Positions 33,244 through 42,694 of a stretch of DNA of 64,000 bases are shown here, in pieces. Source of the DNA: Bacillota bacterium (lineage in GTDB: Bacteria; Bacillota; Bacilli; Paenibacillales; UBA4045); assembly GCA_023441055.1 (NCBI GenBank), contig JAEZQY010000029.1, forward strand, positions 124,001 to 188,000, given 5' to 3'. Every line of letters starts with the position of its first letter. The first letter of the stretch is position 1. The notes beneath the pieces were generated by a model. The model saw nothing but the letters and a program-made list of their open reading frames with translations. It ran no database searches and was not told where the DNA came from. Both the position numbers and the translations under genes were made by a program.

Positions 33244-34725
33244 ATGGCGAATCGTGTAATATATTTCATTTTATCCGCATACTTCTGGGTTGGCGCATTG
33301 TGGAGCGGGTATTTTACCGAAATGAGCTTCTTAATCATGAACCTCATTATCTATCTTGCTTTTATGGGATTAGTTCTATATAAACGCGAGCTCACATTTA
33401 AAATCACCGATCTATTTCTTGTTTTATTTATATTCGAATATTGGATTTCACTACTGTATGCTGTTGACGTAGAGCAAGCGATCTTAGAAGCATCGCGTGT
33501 CTCTAGTCTTCTGCCATTCTCCCTCATGATAAGCCTACTGCCGCGAGAACAGCTTTACCGGATCTATCGCATGTGGCCCTGGATCGGTTCTGCCGTCACC
33601 ATCATAGGAATCGTTCTAGGCATGTACCGTAACGGCCGGCTGGAGTCGACGTTCTTCTATGCCAATGTGCTTGCTATTTTACTCTTAATCAATATCTTGA
33701 TTTGCATCCAGACCTATTTACAAGAACGCCGCATTCTCTATATGGTTCTGCTTACTGTTAACGCAACTGGCTTGCTGCTGACATTCTCCCGGTCGGTATG
33801 GGTGCTGTGGTTTGTCGTAATAGGCGCGGCGATTATCTTAGTGAAAGAGCTGCGTAATCGCCATATGGTGTTCCGAATGGGTCTTGCCCATTTGTGCAGT
33901 CTTGTAATCGCCTTTATCATCAAGAACGACTTGTTCTTCTTCTGGCAGCGAGTCTCTTCCATACAGAGTGACACCTCCGAATTCCAGATCCGTCTTGTTT
34001 ATTGGAAAGACAGTCTCTCCCTGATCCGAGACTTCGGGTGGGGCGGTACCGGCGGCGGGGGTTGGAATGTGCTTATTCCTCACTATCACTCACAGGATTA
34101 TTATGTGAAGTTCGTACATAACCACTACATCCAAGTCACGCTAGATATCGGTGTTATTGGATTACTCGTGTTTAGCATGTGGGTAGTGATCCCACTACTC
34201 AACTCAATTGTCCGGATGATGCGTTCCAAGATCGAATACGAAAGCCCCTACTTTTCTAAAATGATCCTGCTGATGCTGATAGCCATACTCCTGCATGCCG
34301 GGTTCGATATTGATTTTACATTTCCTCTGATGACTGCCGTATTGATCAGTTTAATGGCCTCTATTGAGGTTAAACAGATTAGAATTCGCCTCTCAATTAA
34401 AACCATTAGAGTTGTAGCTCCACTTATGCTCGTGATCGTGGGTTGGTGGGGATGGCTGGCTGTAGGATACGGATATAACCTGGAGGGCAATCGCCTGGCT
34501 AACGAAGGGCATTACGAAGAGGCACAAGCAACCTTGGCCAAATCAGCCAAGATACTGCCGTGGTCAAGCTCGGTCTTGTACAATTCAGCCAAAGGATATG
34601 TGCTTCAAGGCAATGACAGCGGAGTTGCGGATTACTACCAGATGGCAAGCATGCAGCTTAGGCTGGCCCATGGTAAAGTGCCGGAGCAGACACTGTATAC
34701 GGAATTATTAAAGGATATCAAATAA
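33244..34725 (+). CDS. O-antigen ligase/polymerase family membrane protein
   Basis: The 493-residue protein is predicted to have about ten membrane segments with a large extracytoplasmic loop. That loop carries FGWGGTGGGGWNVLIPHYHSQDYYVKFVHNHYIQ, the His/Asn-rich region typical of Wzy_C (PF04932). A short tetratricopeptide-like stretch (EGHYEEAQATLAKSAKILPWSSSVLYNSAKGY) follows the last segment. The start ATG is 33244. In Gram-positives such proteins polymerise or transfer cell-surface glycans. It stands alone between terminators, next to an S-layer-anchored protein on the other strand. Confidence 0.82.
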   Translation: MANRVIYFILSAYFWVGALWSGYFTEMSFLIMNLIIYLAFMGLVLYKRELTFKITDLFLVLFIFEYWISLLYAVDVEQAILEASRVSSLLPFSLMISLLPREQLYRIYRMWPWIGSAVTIIGIVLGMYRNGRLESTFFYANVLAILLLINILICIQTYLQERRILYMVLLTVNATGLLLTFSRSVWVLWFVVIGAAIILVKELRNRHMVFRMGLAHLCSLVIAFIIKNDLFFFWQRVSSIQSDTSEFQIRLVYWKDSLSLIRDFGWGGTGGGGWNVLIPHYHSQDYYVKFVHNHYIQVTLDIGVIGLLVFSMWVVIPLLNSIVRMMRSKIEYESPYFSKMILLMLIAILLHAGFDIDFTFPLMTAVLISLMASIEVKQIRIRLSIKTIRVVAPLMLVIVGWWGWLAVGYGYNLEGNRLANEGHYEEAQATLAKSAKILPWSSSVLYNSAKGYVLQGNDSGVADYYQMASMQLRLAHGKVPEQTLYTELLKDIK

Positions 34726-34729
34726 AGAA

Positions 34730-34764
34730 TACCGCTCTCTAAACACGAGGTTCAAAGAGCGGTA
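34730..34764. terminator. Bidirectional terminator
   Basis: TACCGCTCT and AGAGCGGTA form a 9-base stem between the convergent polymerase and SLH genes. On the minus strand TTCTTTATTT follows. Confidence 0.75.
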
Positions 34765-34774
34765 CATGTAGAGC

Positions 34775-36844
34775 TTAGTTCCTTTTCACAAGCAAAGATA
34801 TCACTTGAGCACTTTCTGCGCGAGTTGCTGTTCCTTTCGGCACAAATCGGTCTCCACCTCGACCCTGCATATAACCAAGCTCATATGCGGCATTCACATA
34901 CTCATGTGCCCATTGACTGACCTCATCCGCATCTGCAAACGACGCTTGCTTGGAGGAAGTTAACTCCTCGCTAGTCATATAGACATGAGCGCGAACGATC
35001 ATACTCGCCATCTCTTCCCGACTGATGGCTTCATTCGGCGCAAAAATTTTCTCCGATCGACCGCTGATAATACCTGCCTCAGCCGCTGCTGCAACATCGT
35101 CAGCATACCATGATGCGGTTGGAACATCAGTAAATGTCGACGTGCCAGACGCTTGTAATTGCAGTGCGCGGGCCAGCAATGCAGCGAATTGTGCTCGTGT
35201 TATAGGATTTTGAGGTGCAAACCTTGTATCCGATACACCTGCGATCACATGCTTAGCCGCCATCTCCTGGATGACCTCGAAAGCCCAATAATCAGCCGCA
35301 ACATCTTCGAATACCTTATGATACTCTAGCACGGCATACCGGCTGAAATGTGTCAGCTCAGCTTGGATTTGGCCATCAGCCACTTTTCCTCCAACATACT
35401 CAATCCTATTATCATTATTGATAAAATAGATGCCCGCCAGTCTCACATTTGCATCAACCGCCAGCCTCAGGCTTAAGATGATCGATTCGCGGAATTGATC
35501 CAGCTTATATTCCTTACCATCCTTCGTAATAAGCGAAATCTGAAGATCGACAACTTCCCCTGCCGCTTGCACCAATCCTGCGTTTCCTGTGCCCGCACCA
35601 TTAATATCGGAAGCCACACCAAGTGGATCCGCAACGATATCTATCGAAAAGGAGATACATGCATTCTGCAATTCTTCCTCACTCGCCAAGTCTGCCAGGT
35701 CGCCCAGCACTGAGGATGGAATTGCGAGCGAATAATTCTCATTTTTTAATTCAAGACGCTTATCACCGAGTACCTTGGCAGCATGCGCTGGAAGTAAAAC
35801 TTGCTTCGTACCATTCGCGAGATCAAGGGTACCATTAGCCCAATTGACATTCTGCGAACTACACACATTCACAATTTTCATCGTCTCATCGGCAGGCGGG
35901 ATAATTCCTCCACCGCCTCCTCCACCGCCTCCGCCACCAGGGCTTCGGCTCTGTTCAAGGCGTAGATTTTCGAAGTAAAGCGAATTCTCTTTTATATAAC
36001 TAAACCCCCCGCCATAATCATGTAAATGTCCGATAGAGCTCATGAATGTATAATTATCCGCACTTTCATCCAATGATGGCAACTTAATCTTATTCCCCGC
36101 ACGATTACTCAAGTTCAATTGATATTCATGACCTGCTACAAAAGTATCTGCCATGTGAAGTCGAACTGTATATTCTTTATCTTCAGCGGACCAACTGCTG
36201 TCAGTTAACAATTCATCTATATGTACAGCTTCGCTAACCGTTAAATCCTCGATGACAAAATCACTAACGGATAAATTTATGTGCTTGGCATTTGCACCAG
36301 AGTTGTATGGGAATTTTATTTCAAGAACATCAGAACTGGCGCTAACGGGTATAAAAGTTAATACTCCGCTGTTAGCTGCAAGATAACTATTCTCCTCCAA
36401 TGTTAATAGATTACTTCCTCCCATTCTATATACATCAAGAGTTACAGAACGGTATTGTTGAGAGGTACGATCGACTGTAGGATTAAAGCTATCCAGTACG
36501 AGGTTTTCACTCCCGTTAACAATGTGAACACTTGCAGGCATCTGGCCTACATATACATCATAAGTCACCGTCGTATATTGATTGTTCCAATTATCATACC
36601 TATCAGTAACCAATATTCTGTTAGGTGTGATTGTTGTAGTCAAGCTGTCTTGATCCGTTACGCTGATAGTGACAGCACTAGGATCCTGCACATAGATACC
36701 GCCAGTCAACTTCCCTGAATTTCTATCATAAGTAAAAGCAGCAGTCATTGCCGCAGCAACAACTATGGGAATCATGAGAGAAGCAATCATTACACCGATA
36801 ATCGCAATCGATATTTTCCTCTTTAATTCATGAAAATTTGACAA
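34775..36844 (-). CDS. S-layer homology (SLH) domain surface protein
   Basis: The product of about 689 residues has a signal peptide, then an N-terminal beta-rich region that reads like Ig or cadherin-like repeats. An unusual run of eleven glycines follows, then a ZU5-like segment and three C-terminal SLH domains (FEDVAADYWAFEVIQEMAAKHVIAGVSDTRFAPQNPITRAQFAALLARAL and two more) that anchor it to secondary cell-wall polymer. AAAGG lies 9 bases before the TTG at 36844; the GTG at 36853 is too close to it. A TGGTATAAT extended -10 lies upstream. The function beyond surface display is unknown. Confidence 0.85.
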   Translation of the reverse strand: MSNFHELKRKISIAIIGVMIASLMIPIVVAAAMTAAFTYDRNSGKLTGGIYVQDPSAVTISVTDQDSLTTTITPNRILVTDRYDNWNNQYTTVTYDVYVGQMPASVHIVNGSENLVLDSFNPTVDRTSQQYRSVTLDVYRMGGSNLLTLEENSYLAANSGVLTFIPVSASSDVLEIKFPYNSGANAKHINLSVSDFVIEDLTVSEAVHIDELLTDSSWSAEDKEYTVRLHMADTFVAGHEYQLNLSNRAGNKIKLPSLDESADNYTFMSSIGHLHDYGGGFSYIKENSLYFENLRLEQSRSPGGGGGGGGGGGIIPPADETMKIVNVCSSQNVNWANGTLDLANGTKQVLLPAHAAKVLGDKRLELKNENYSLAIPSSVLGDLADLASEEELQNACISFSIDIVADPLGVASDINGAGTGNAGLVQAAGEVVDLQISLITKDGKEYKLDQFRESIILSLRLAVDANVRLAGIYFINNDNRIEYVGGKVADGQIQAELTHFSRYAVLEYHKVFEDVAADYWAFEVIQEMAAKHVIAGVSDTRFAPQNPITRAQFAALLARALQLQASGTSTFTDVPTASWYADDVAAAAEAGIISGRSEKIFAPNEAISREEMASMIVRAHVYMTSEELTSSKQASFADADEVSQWAHEYVNAAYELGYMQGRGGDRFVPKGTATRAESAQVISLLVKRN

Positions 36845-36883
36845 AACATCCACCCTTTCTTCTTTTCAAGACATTCATAGAAG

Positions 36884-36892
36884 ATTATACCA
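36884..36892 (-). promoter_or_regulatory. Extended -10 of the SLH protein gene
   Basis: The minus strand reads TGGTATAAT (extended -10), 40 bases before the start codon. The remainder of the 310-base gap to 37154 is AT-rich. It holds a tiny plus-strand reading frame (37003-37020) and the hairpin at 37031; I see nothing else. Confidence 0.5.
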
Positions 36893-37030
36893 TTATTGGC
36901 AGGGTGATTTGGAAGATAAAAATTTACAAAAGGATAATACTATTACTTCATAAATTGCAACATTACACTTACATTCAATGTCTACATTTATAAGGAGCTA
37001 TTATGAATATCAACGCTTAAGTCACTGATT

Positions 37031-37071
37031 AATGAGAAAGCAGCTCACATCTGTTGAGCTGCTTTCTCATT
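37031..37071. terminator. Long perfect hairpin, probable terminator of the HAAS gene
   Basis: AATGAGAAAGCAGCTCA pairs perfectly over 17 bases with TGAGCTGCTTTCTCATT around a 7-base loop. It lies about 85 bases past the HAAS gene stop on the minus strand. No long U-run follows, so it could also act as an mRNA 3' stabiliser. Confidence 0.6.
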
Positions 37072-37154
37072 GTGTGTGTCGAAAAGCATGATAGGCGCAT
37101 GGTTGTGTTTTGCTGTTTTGGGCAGTGGTGCTTACGTTTGGGACATGGGATTCA

Positions 37155-38189
37155 CTATTGCAGCTTACCGCGATTCACCTTCATAATGATCGAGATCGAA
37201 TCTATAATCGTGACCAACCCAATAATTACAAGGATGATGGTCTTGTTTGCTGTCCAGATCTGGTCGATGATATCCAGGAAATCTTCACCCTTATTCGCCG
37301 TGATCTGCTGCGTTAACTCGCTCATAAAGCTAGCGTTCCAGATGGATGGATCACTGAATACAATCAACGCCAGGATGAATCCGATCACATTGACACTAAT
37401 GCAGATAACGGCAAGCTTCACCGTCCATCTGCCGATGACCAGCTTCAGAATATCCGCTAGGATGACCAATGTCGCCATCACTAGAATGAGAGGCAGATAG
37501 CTGCGGAATCCCTCCGCATCCAAGAAGGGTACTCGAGTGAAGCCGTCAGCGGTGCCATTCATATAGAAGGCCAACAAATCAATAGAGTTAATTAAGATCA
37601 CCAAGAAGAGGATGTTGAAAATAATACTCGCGATCGGATCGCTCTTCTTGATCCGTACCGACGGGTCCGGAATAGTCTCCAACATCGATGGCTGCCATGG
37701 CTTCCCCAGTTGTTGAATACCTAATTTCTCCGCATTCAAGCCCACATACTCAATGATGGCGAAGGAGATGGTCACCCAGGCAAAGCCTTGAACCAGCGCG
37801 CTGATGATCCTAGCCAGGTAATCTATGAATTGATCGATCACCTCGCCGCTATTGATGATGCTGTCAATGACGAACACGACAGTCATCCCAATCCCAATCG
37901 AAATCAGAACAATCTTCAGCACCATCCAGTAGAGGCTGAACATCTCCGGACTGATCAGGTATCGCTTATAACCCCTGTATTGATCCGCCATTGCACTAGG
38001 GTCGCCGAGCTCAAGCAATACCTCCTGCACCTGCTCCTTCGTCCATTCCCCTTCCTGTGCGCGTTCATCTAACATATCCAGGATGAGTCCACGCAGCTCC
38101 TTCTCAATATCCGCTCGCTGCTGCTCTGGCAGCTTCTGGGTCACCACATACACGTACCGATCAATGTACTCCGTTGCCTTCACCCTCAT
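37155..38189 (-). CDS. HAAS-domain membrane protein
   Basis: The 344-residue protein has an N-terminal HAAS signalling domain (YIDRYVYVVTQKLPEQQRADIEKELRGLILDML... VLLELGDPSAMADQYRG; about residues 5-75) and then five or six hydrophobic segments. HAAS proteins are encoded with PadR regulators and are thought to be their membrane partner or output. The start at 38189 overlaps the upstream PadR gene by 29 bases, which supports coupling. No enzymatic motif is visible. Confidence 0.78.
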   Translation of the reverse strand: MRVKATEYIDRYVYVVTQKLPEQQRADIEKELRGLILDMLDERAQEGEWTKEQVQEVLLELGDPSAMADQYRGYKRYLISPEMFSLYWMVLKIVLISIGIGMTVVFVIDSIINSGEVIDQFIDYLARIISALVQGFAWVTISFAIIEYVGLNAEKLGIQQLGKPWQPSMLETIPDPSVRIKKSDPIASIIFNILFLVILINSIDLLAFYMNGTADGFTRVPFLDAEGFRSYLPLILVMATLVILADILKLVIGRWTVKLAVICISVNVIGFILALIVFSDPSIWNASFMSELTQQITANKGEDFLDIIDQIWTANKTIILVIIGLVTIIDSISIIMKVNRGKLQ

Positions 38190-38526
38190 CTCCCCCTCCA
38201 ATTAACTGCTCCATACTTGTCATCATCGTCCGCCACTCCACACATAATTGCGCGTAGACCAGCTTCCCCTTCTCACTTAAGAGATAGTACTTCCGAGGCC
38301 GCGCCTCGTTGGTATCCCACTGGCTCTCCAGCAGCTCCTGCTTCTCCAGTCGCCTGAGCAGCGGGTATAGCGTGCCAGGATCAACACTAACGCCCTTCTC
38401 CTCCAGCACCGTGACCAGCGAATACCCGTATTGCGGCTCTGAGAGCTGACTCAGCACCCCAATAATGATTGTGCCGCGCCGCAGCTCCTGCATCAGACCG
38501 TTAATGGTTTCTTGAATATCCGTCAT
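38161..38526 (-). CDS. PadR family transcriptional regulator
   Basis: The 121-residue protein is a small PadR: a winged helix with YGYSLVTVLEEKGVSVDPGTLYPLLRRLEKQELLESQWD, the (A/R)PRKYYLLSEKGK beta-wing and a C-terminal dimerisation helix. It is translated just ahead of the HAAS membrane protein. The promoter has TTTACA-18-TATACT, with an inverted repeat ACTATT-GTA-AATAGT over the -35, which suggests autorepression. Confidence 0.88.
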   Translation of the reverse strand: MTDIQETINGLMQELRRGTIIIGVLSQLSEPQYGYSLVTVLEEKGVSVDPGTLYPLLRRLEKQELLESQWDTNEARPRKYYLLSEKGKLVYAQLCVEWRTMMTSMEQLIGGGDEGEGNGVH

Positions 38527-38545
38527 ATTATCACCTCACGATTAG

Positions 38546-38579
38546 AGTATACTGTACGGCGCACACTATTGTAAATAGT
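38546..38579 (-). promoter_or_regulatory. padR promoter with overlapping inverted repeat
   Basis: On the minus strand -35 TTTACA and -10 TATACT are 18 bases apart. The inverted repeat ACTATT-GTA-AATAGT (38565-38579) covers the -35, a usual place for a PadR autorepressor site. Confidence 0.55.
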
Positions 38580-38754
38580 ATATTATAATATTATTTCAAT
38601 TATTAATTTTCTTGCACACTGCGATATCTTTCTGTTTAGGCGCGGCTTCCATCCTCTAGGTCACCTTCCGCTCCCCCGCCCATCCATGTTCCAGCGGATT
38701 GGCGAATATGATACAATGGCATCCTAGAATAACTTCGGACAAGGATGAACACAT

Positions 38755-39459
38755 ATGCGGCTGAATAAGTATATCAGCGAGACAGGCATCACCTCGCGGC
38801 GTCAGGCGGATCAATGGATTGCGGAGGGCAAGGTCACAGTGAACGGCGAAGTCGCCGTATTGGGAACGCAGGTGGAGGAGACGGACGATGTGCGCGTGGA
38901 TGGGCGGTCGATTAAGGCGAAGCCCGAGCATGTGTACATTGCGCTGAATAAACCGGTCGGCATTACGTCAACAACCGAAAGGCATATTAAGGGGAATATC
39001 GTCGATCACGTGAATCATCCGCAGCGCGTCTTCCCGATCGGACGGCTCGATAAGGACTCGGATGGACTTATTCTGCTGACCAATGACGGCGATATCGTGA
39101 ATCGGGTACTGCGAGCGGAGAATAAGCATGAGAAGGAATATATCGTCACCGTAGATAAGCCGATCACTCCGGCATTCCTGCGGGATATGGCGGCCGGCGT
39201 TGAGATTCTGGGCACAAAGACGCTCCCCTGCCGCATCGAGCGCGTATCGGACTTCGTCTTCCGCATCTTCCTAACCCAAGGGCTGAACCGGCAGATTCGC
39301 CGAATGAGCGCCGCGCTCGGCTACAGCGTCCGCAAGCTGCGCCGCATTCGGATTATGCATATCCATCTGGGCGAGCTGAGGGTCGGACAATGGCGCGATC
39401 TGACGCAGGAGGAGCTGCAGGAGCTATTCGATACGCTCGACTATCAGCCCAATCGATGA
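38755..39459 (+). CDS. rluF: 23S rRNA pseudouridine synthase, RluF type
   Basis: The 234-residue protein has an N-terminal S4 RNA-binding domain (MRLNKYISETGITSRRQADQWI) and the RsuA/RluB/E/F catalytic core with GRLDKDSDGL, Asp99 being the catalytic residue. It ends with the NRQIRRM and LRRIRIMHIHLG signature. The pattern fits RluF (23S U2604). Its stop codon overlaps the start of a methyltransferase gene as ATGA, so the two RNA-modifying enzymes are translationally coupled. Confidence 0.85.
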   Translation: MRLNKYISETGITSRRQADQWIAEGKVTVNGEVAVLGTQVEETDDVRVDGRSIKAKPEHVYIALNKPVGITSTTERHIKGNIVDHVNHPQRVFPIGRLDKDSDGLILLTNDGDIVNRVLRAENKHEKEYIVTVDKPITPAFLRDMAAGVEILGTKTLPCRIERVSDFVFRIFLTQGLNRQIRRMSAALGYSVRKLRRIRIMHIHLGELRVGQWRDLTQEELQELFDTLDYQPNR

Positions 39460-40442
39460 GCATGTATATCTATACATATGCCTGCCATGAGGATGATTGG
39501 TCGCTCTGTCAGATGGAGCTGCGTTCCTTATTCGGAAGCCGCGTGTTGGAGGGGTCTGGGAGCCGGCAGCTGGATCAACCCGCAGCGCGCATCTTCCATA
39601 GCGAGCTGGCGATCGATCCAAGCCGCAGCCCCTTCCTGAAGGAACGCATAGATGTGCTAAGCGAAGGGGATCGTCCAGCGCGCATAGCAGCTTGGCTTCA
39701 GGAGGAAGGATTGCAACTGGCGCCTGAGGAGACGTTCAAGGTTACCTTCATCAAGACGAATGATCAGCCAGACGAAGATAAGATGGATTATGATGAGCAG
39801 CGCGCCATTGAACGCGCCATCGGCCGGCATATCCGCGGGAGAGCTAAGATGAAGCACCCTGACCAGCTATTCGGGATCGTGCCTTACCGCGGACAGTGGT
39901 ACTTCGGACCGTGCATAGAGAACGAATCCACATGGCTCCATCACGTGGAGAAACCGCAACAATACACGATGGCGCTCCCAGTGCGAACAGCTAGAGCTAT
40001 CGTGAATATTGCGGTTCCTGATCCCGGCGGTGCGCGCGTCATCGACCCTTGCTGCGGAATCGGCACGGTACTGATCGAGGCGTTGTCCATGGGCATCTCG
40101 ATCGTCGGACGCGACATCAATCCATTAGTAGTACGCGGTGCTCGCAGCAACCTCGCCCACTTCAAGCTGGATACCGAGGTCGCGCTCGGATCGATCGCGG
40201 ATGTAACGGAGCATTATGATACAGCTATCATCGATATGCCCTACAATCTTGTATCCAAGTTGACGCATGAAGACAGCGTCTCCATTCTTCAGCATGCACG
40301 CCGGATTGCCGACCTTGTCCTAGTGATCGCAATTGCGCCGATCGATGACCTGCTAACCGAGGTAGGATTCACAGTAATAGACGGCTGCGTCGCTAGGAAG
40401 TCCACCTTCACGAGGCATATTCGGCTATGCCAATCCAATTGA
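39456..40442 (+). CDS. Trm11-like SAM-dependent RNA methyltransferase
   Basis: The 328-residue protein has a SAM-binding motif DPCCGIGTVLIEAL and the catalytic motif DMPYNL (in place of DPPY/NPPY). A poorly conserved N-terminal half precedes these, as in Trm11/YtxK-like methyltransferases that modify tRNA or rRNA. The start ATG at 39456 overlaps the rluF stop (ATGA). The longer frame back to 39390 lies wholly inside rluF and is rejected. The target nucleotide cannot be deduced. Confidence 0.8.
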   Translation: MSMYIYTYACHEDDWSLCQMELRSLFGSRVLEGSGSRQLDQPAARIFHSELAIDPSRSPFLKERIDVLSEGDRPARIAAWLQEEGLQLAPEETFKVTFIKTNDQPDEDKMDYDEQRAIERAIGRHIRGRAKMKHPDQLFGIVPYRGQWYFGPCIENESTWLHHVEKPQQYTMALPVRTARAIVNIAVPDPGGARVIDPCCGIGTVLIEALSMGISIVGRDINPLVVRGARSNLAHFKLDTEVALGSIADVTEHYDTAIIDMPYNLVSKLTHEDSVSILQHARRIADLVLVIAIAPIDDLLTEVGFTVIDGCVARKSTFTRHIRLCQSN

Positions 40443-40463
40443 GCTGAAGGGAGTTGCGCGTCT

Positions 40464-40886
40464 TCATTGTCCGTCTCGCACGAACTGCGCGATACGCGAC
40501 TGAATCGCATCCCGCACCTCACGGAACTGCGCCATAATCTCCTCTTCCGTGCCCGTTGCCTTCGCAGGATCATCGAATCCCCAATGCCACTTGACCACAT
40601 GCTCGCTCGAGATTACCGGACAATGCTCATCCGCATGTCCGCACAGCGTAATCACATAATCCGCTGCGTTCAGAATGTCTGGATCAATGACATCCGAGCT
40701 ATGACCCGTGATGTCCACACCTGCTTCCTGCATCACCTGCACCGCACGCGGATTCAGCCCATGCGCCTCAAGCCCGGCGCTCCTCACCTCGTACTTCTCA
40801 CTGCCCAGCGCGCGGAGAAATCCGTCCGCCATCTGGCTTCTACATGAATTGCCCGTACACAAGAAGTACACCAAGCTCTTCTTCAT
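40464..40886 (-). CDS. arsC: Arsenate reductase, thioredoxin-coupled
   Basis: The 140-residue protein has the P-loop CTGNSCRS with Cys10 and Arg16, and the redox pair Cys82 and Cys89 (LCGHADEHC). This matches the Cys10/82/89 arrangement of Gram-positive ArsC. It reduces arsenate to arsenite using thioredoxin, for export by the ArsB pump encoded upstream in the same operon. The length is that of the family. Confidence 0.95.
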   Translation of the reverse strand: MKKSLVYFLCTGNSCRSQMADGFLRALGSEKYEVRSAGLEAHGLNPRAVQVMQEAGVDITGHSSDVIDPDILNAADYVITLCGHADEHCPVISSEHVVKWHWGFDDPAKATGTEEEIMAQFREVRDAIQSRIAQFVRDGQ

Positions 40887-40918
40887 CCCTACAACTTCTC
40901 AGCTCTATTTTTAGTAGA

Positions 40919-42226
40919 TTAAGATAATAGCAGCAGCCACATATACAAACCAGTGAGTGTGAGCAATAAGGTAGGTACAGTCAGAACGAAGCCCACTCGG
41001 AAATAATACCCCCATGTAATCTTGACTCCCTTACGCGAGAGTACATGCAGCCACAGCAAGGTTGCCAGTGACCCGATCGGTGTAATCTTAGGCCCCAGAT
41101 CAGAGCCGATTACATTCGCATAGATTAAGGCTTCTCTGATGGAATCGGACACCTCGATGGTGTTAATCGCCAGTGCGTCAATCATAACCGTAGGCATATT
41201 ATTCATCACCGAGGACAGCGCCGCCGCGATAACGCCCATCCCCATCGTCGATGCGTACATCCCGTATGTCGTCAGATGCGCTATCCATTGACCGAGCAGA
41301 TTCGTAAGCCCCGCATTCTGCAACCCGAAGACCACGACATACATACCGATTGAGAACACGACTATATTCCAAGGAGCGCCCGTGATCACCTGACGAGTAG
41401 AGACACTCTCACTCTTCCACGAGATAGCCAAGAAGAGCGCGGCGATTCCCATCGCAATTATTGATACCGGAATCGACCACCATTCGCTTAGGAAGTAACC
41501 TGCCAGCAGCAAGCCGAGTATCAACCAGGAAGCTCTGAACAGCCGCATATCCTTAATCGCTTCGCGGGGCTCCTTAAGCTGAGAGACCGAATAGCTGACG
41601 GGGATATCTCTTCTGAAGTAGAGCAACAGCAGCACCATGCTAGCGGCCAGGGAGACCAGTGTAGGCACGACCATCCGGCTGGCATACTCCGCGAAGCCGA
41701 TGCCGAAGAAATCCGCCGACACAATATTCACCAGATTGCTGATGACCAGCGGCAATGAAGCCGTATCGGCAATGAAGCCGCTTGCCATGATGAATGGTAG
41801 AATCATCTTATCCTCAAACCGGAGCGCTCTCACCATTGCCAATACAATTGGAGTGAGAATCAGCGCCGCTCCGTCATTGGCGAATAACGCAGCCACCACT
41901 GCTCCGAGCAGAATGATCCCGATGAACATGAGCTTGCCGTTACCGCCAGCTAATCGCGCCATATGCAGGGCCGCCCACTCGAAGAAGCCGATCTCATCTA
42001 GTATGAGGGAGATGAGGATAATGCCTACGAAAGCTAGCGTAGCATTCCACACGATCCCGGTCACTTCCCATACATCAGCCAACGTAACAACGCCTAATAG
42101 AAGGGCCAGCACAGCTCCTGCTGCAGCCGTCCAGCCGATGTTCAAACCCCTAGGCTGCCAGATCACGAAGGTTAGTGTTACAACGAATAACAATATTGCA
42201 GCCAGACCCGTCCAATCCAGGCTCAT
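40919..42226 (-). CDS. arsB: Arsenite efflux pump ArsB
   Basis: The 435-residue membrane protein has the ArsB/NhaD layout of about twelve membrane segments with the signature FFEWAALHMARLAGGNGK, LFANDGAALILTPI and the C-terminal SSVMNNMPTVMIDALAI and GSDLGPKITPIGSLATLLWLHVL. It expels arsenite as the final step of detoxification. It lies 18 bases downstream of arsR and 32 bases upstream of arsC on the same strand. Confidence 0.95.
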   Translation of the reverse strand: MSLDWTGLAAILLFVVTLTFVIWQPRGLNIGWTAAAGAVLALLLGVVTLADVWEVTGIVWNATLAFVGIILISLILDEIGFFEWAALHMARLAGGNGKLMFIGIILLGAVVAALFANDGAALILTPIVLAMVRALRFEDKMILPFIMASGFIADTASLPLVISNLVNIVSADFFGIGFAEYASRMVVPTLVSLAASMVLLLLYFRRDIPVSYSVSQLKEPREAIKDMRLFRASWLILGLLLAGYFLSEWWSIPVSIIAMGIAALFLAISWKSESVSTRQVITGAPWNIVVFSIGMYVVVFGLQNAGLTNLLGQWIAHLTTYGMYASTMGMGVIAAALSSVMNNMPTVMIDALAINTIEVSDSIREALIYANVIGSDLGPKITPIGSLATLLWLHVLSRKGVKITWGYYFRVGFVLTVPTLLLTLTGLYMWLLLLS

Positions 42227-42244
42227 ACGTCACATCCATCTCCT

Positions 42245-42598
42245 CTATGTATTCGAACAACAGCCCTGCGTCTCTCCGTCATTGGCGCGGAATATACAGC
42301 ACAGCTCTGGGGAGAGCAGCCGGTTAACCTCAGCATGATTAAGCTGATAGTAGCTCCAGGTTCCCCGCGTCTCCTTCGCGATCAATTCAGCATCGAGCAG
42401 TATCTTAAGATGATAGGACAGCTTGGACTGCGGCATCCCCAAGATCTCGGTCAAGTCGCATACACACACCATGCCTCGGCCCGTAAGCTCATGCATGATC
42501 GTCAGACGCTTCTCGTCTGCCAACGCTTTGAATTTCACTACATATTTGCTAAAATTAGTGCTGGTGGAAGCCATTGTCAGCAAGCTCGAGTCTGACAT
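42245..42598 (-). CDS. arsR: Arsenical resistance repressor ArsR
   Basis: The 117-residue winged-helix repressor carries the arsenite site Cys45-Val-Cys47-Asp-Leu and the helix MPQSKLSYHLKILLDAELI. Extra C-terminal cysteines (ELCC, GCC) may add thiols. GGAGGAGG lies 8 bases before the ATG. It heads the arsRBC operon and should be released from DNA by arsenite or antimonite. Two inverted repeats upstream are candidate operators. Confidence 0.94.
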   Translation of the reverse strand: MSDSSLLTMASTSTNFSKYVVKFKALADEKRLTIMHELTGRGMVCVCDLTEILGMPQSKLSYHLKILLDAELIAKETRGTWSYYQLNHAEVNRLLSPELCCIFRANDGETQGCCSNT

Positions 42599-42634
42599 CT
42601 TAGATCCTCCTCCAAAGGCTCATTCGAGCAATTA

Positions 42635-42657
42635 TTAAATCAATTTATTTTGATTAA
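42635..42657. promoter_or_regulatory. Proximal ArsR operator
   Basis: TTAAATCAATT and TTTTGATTAA form an imperfect inverted repeat 40 bases upstream of arsR. It shares the ATCAA...TTGAT core with the distal copy. Confidence 0.5.
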
Positions 42658-42694
42658 TGAAATCTTATCATATGCGCCTGTTTGTCAGCAATGC

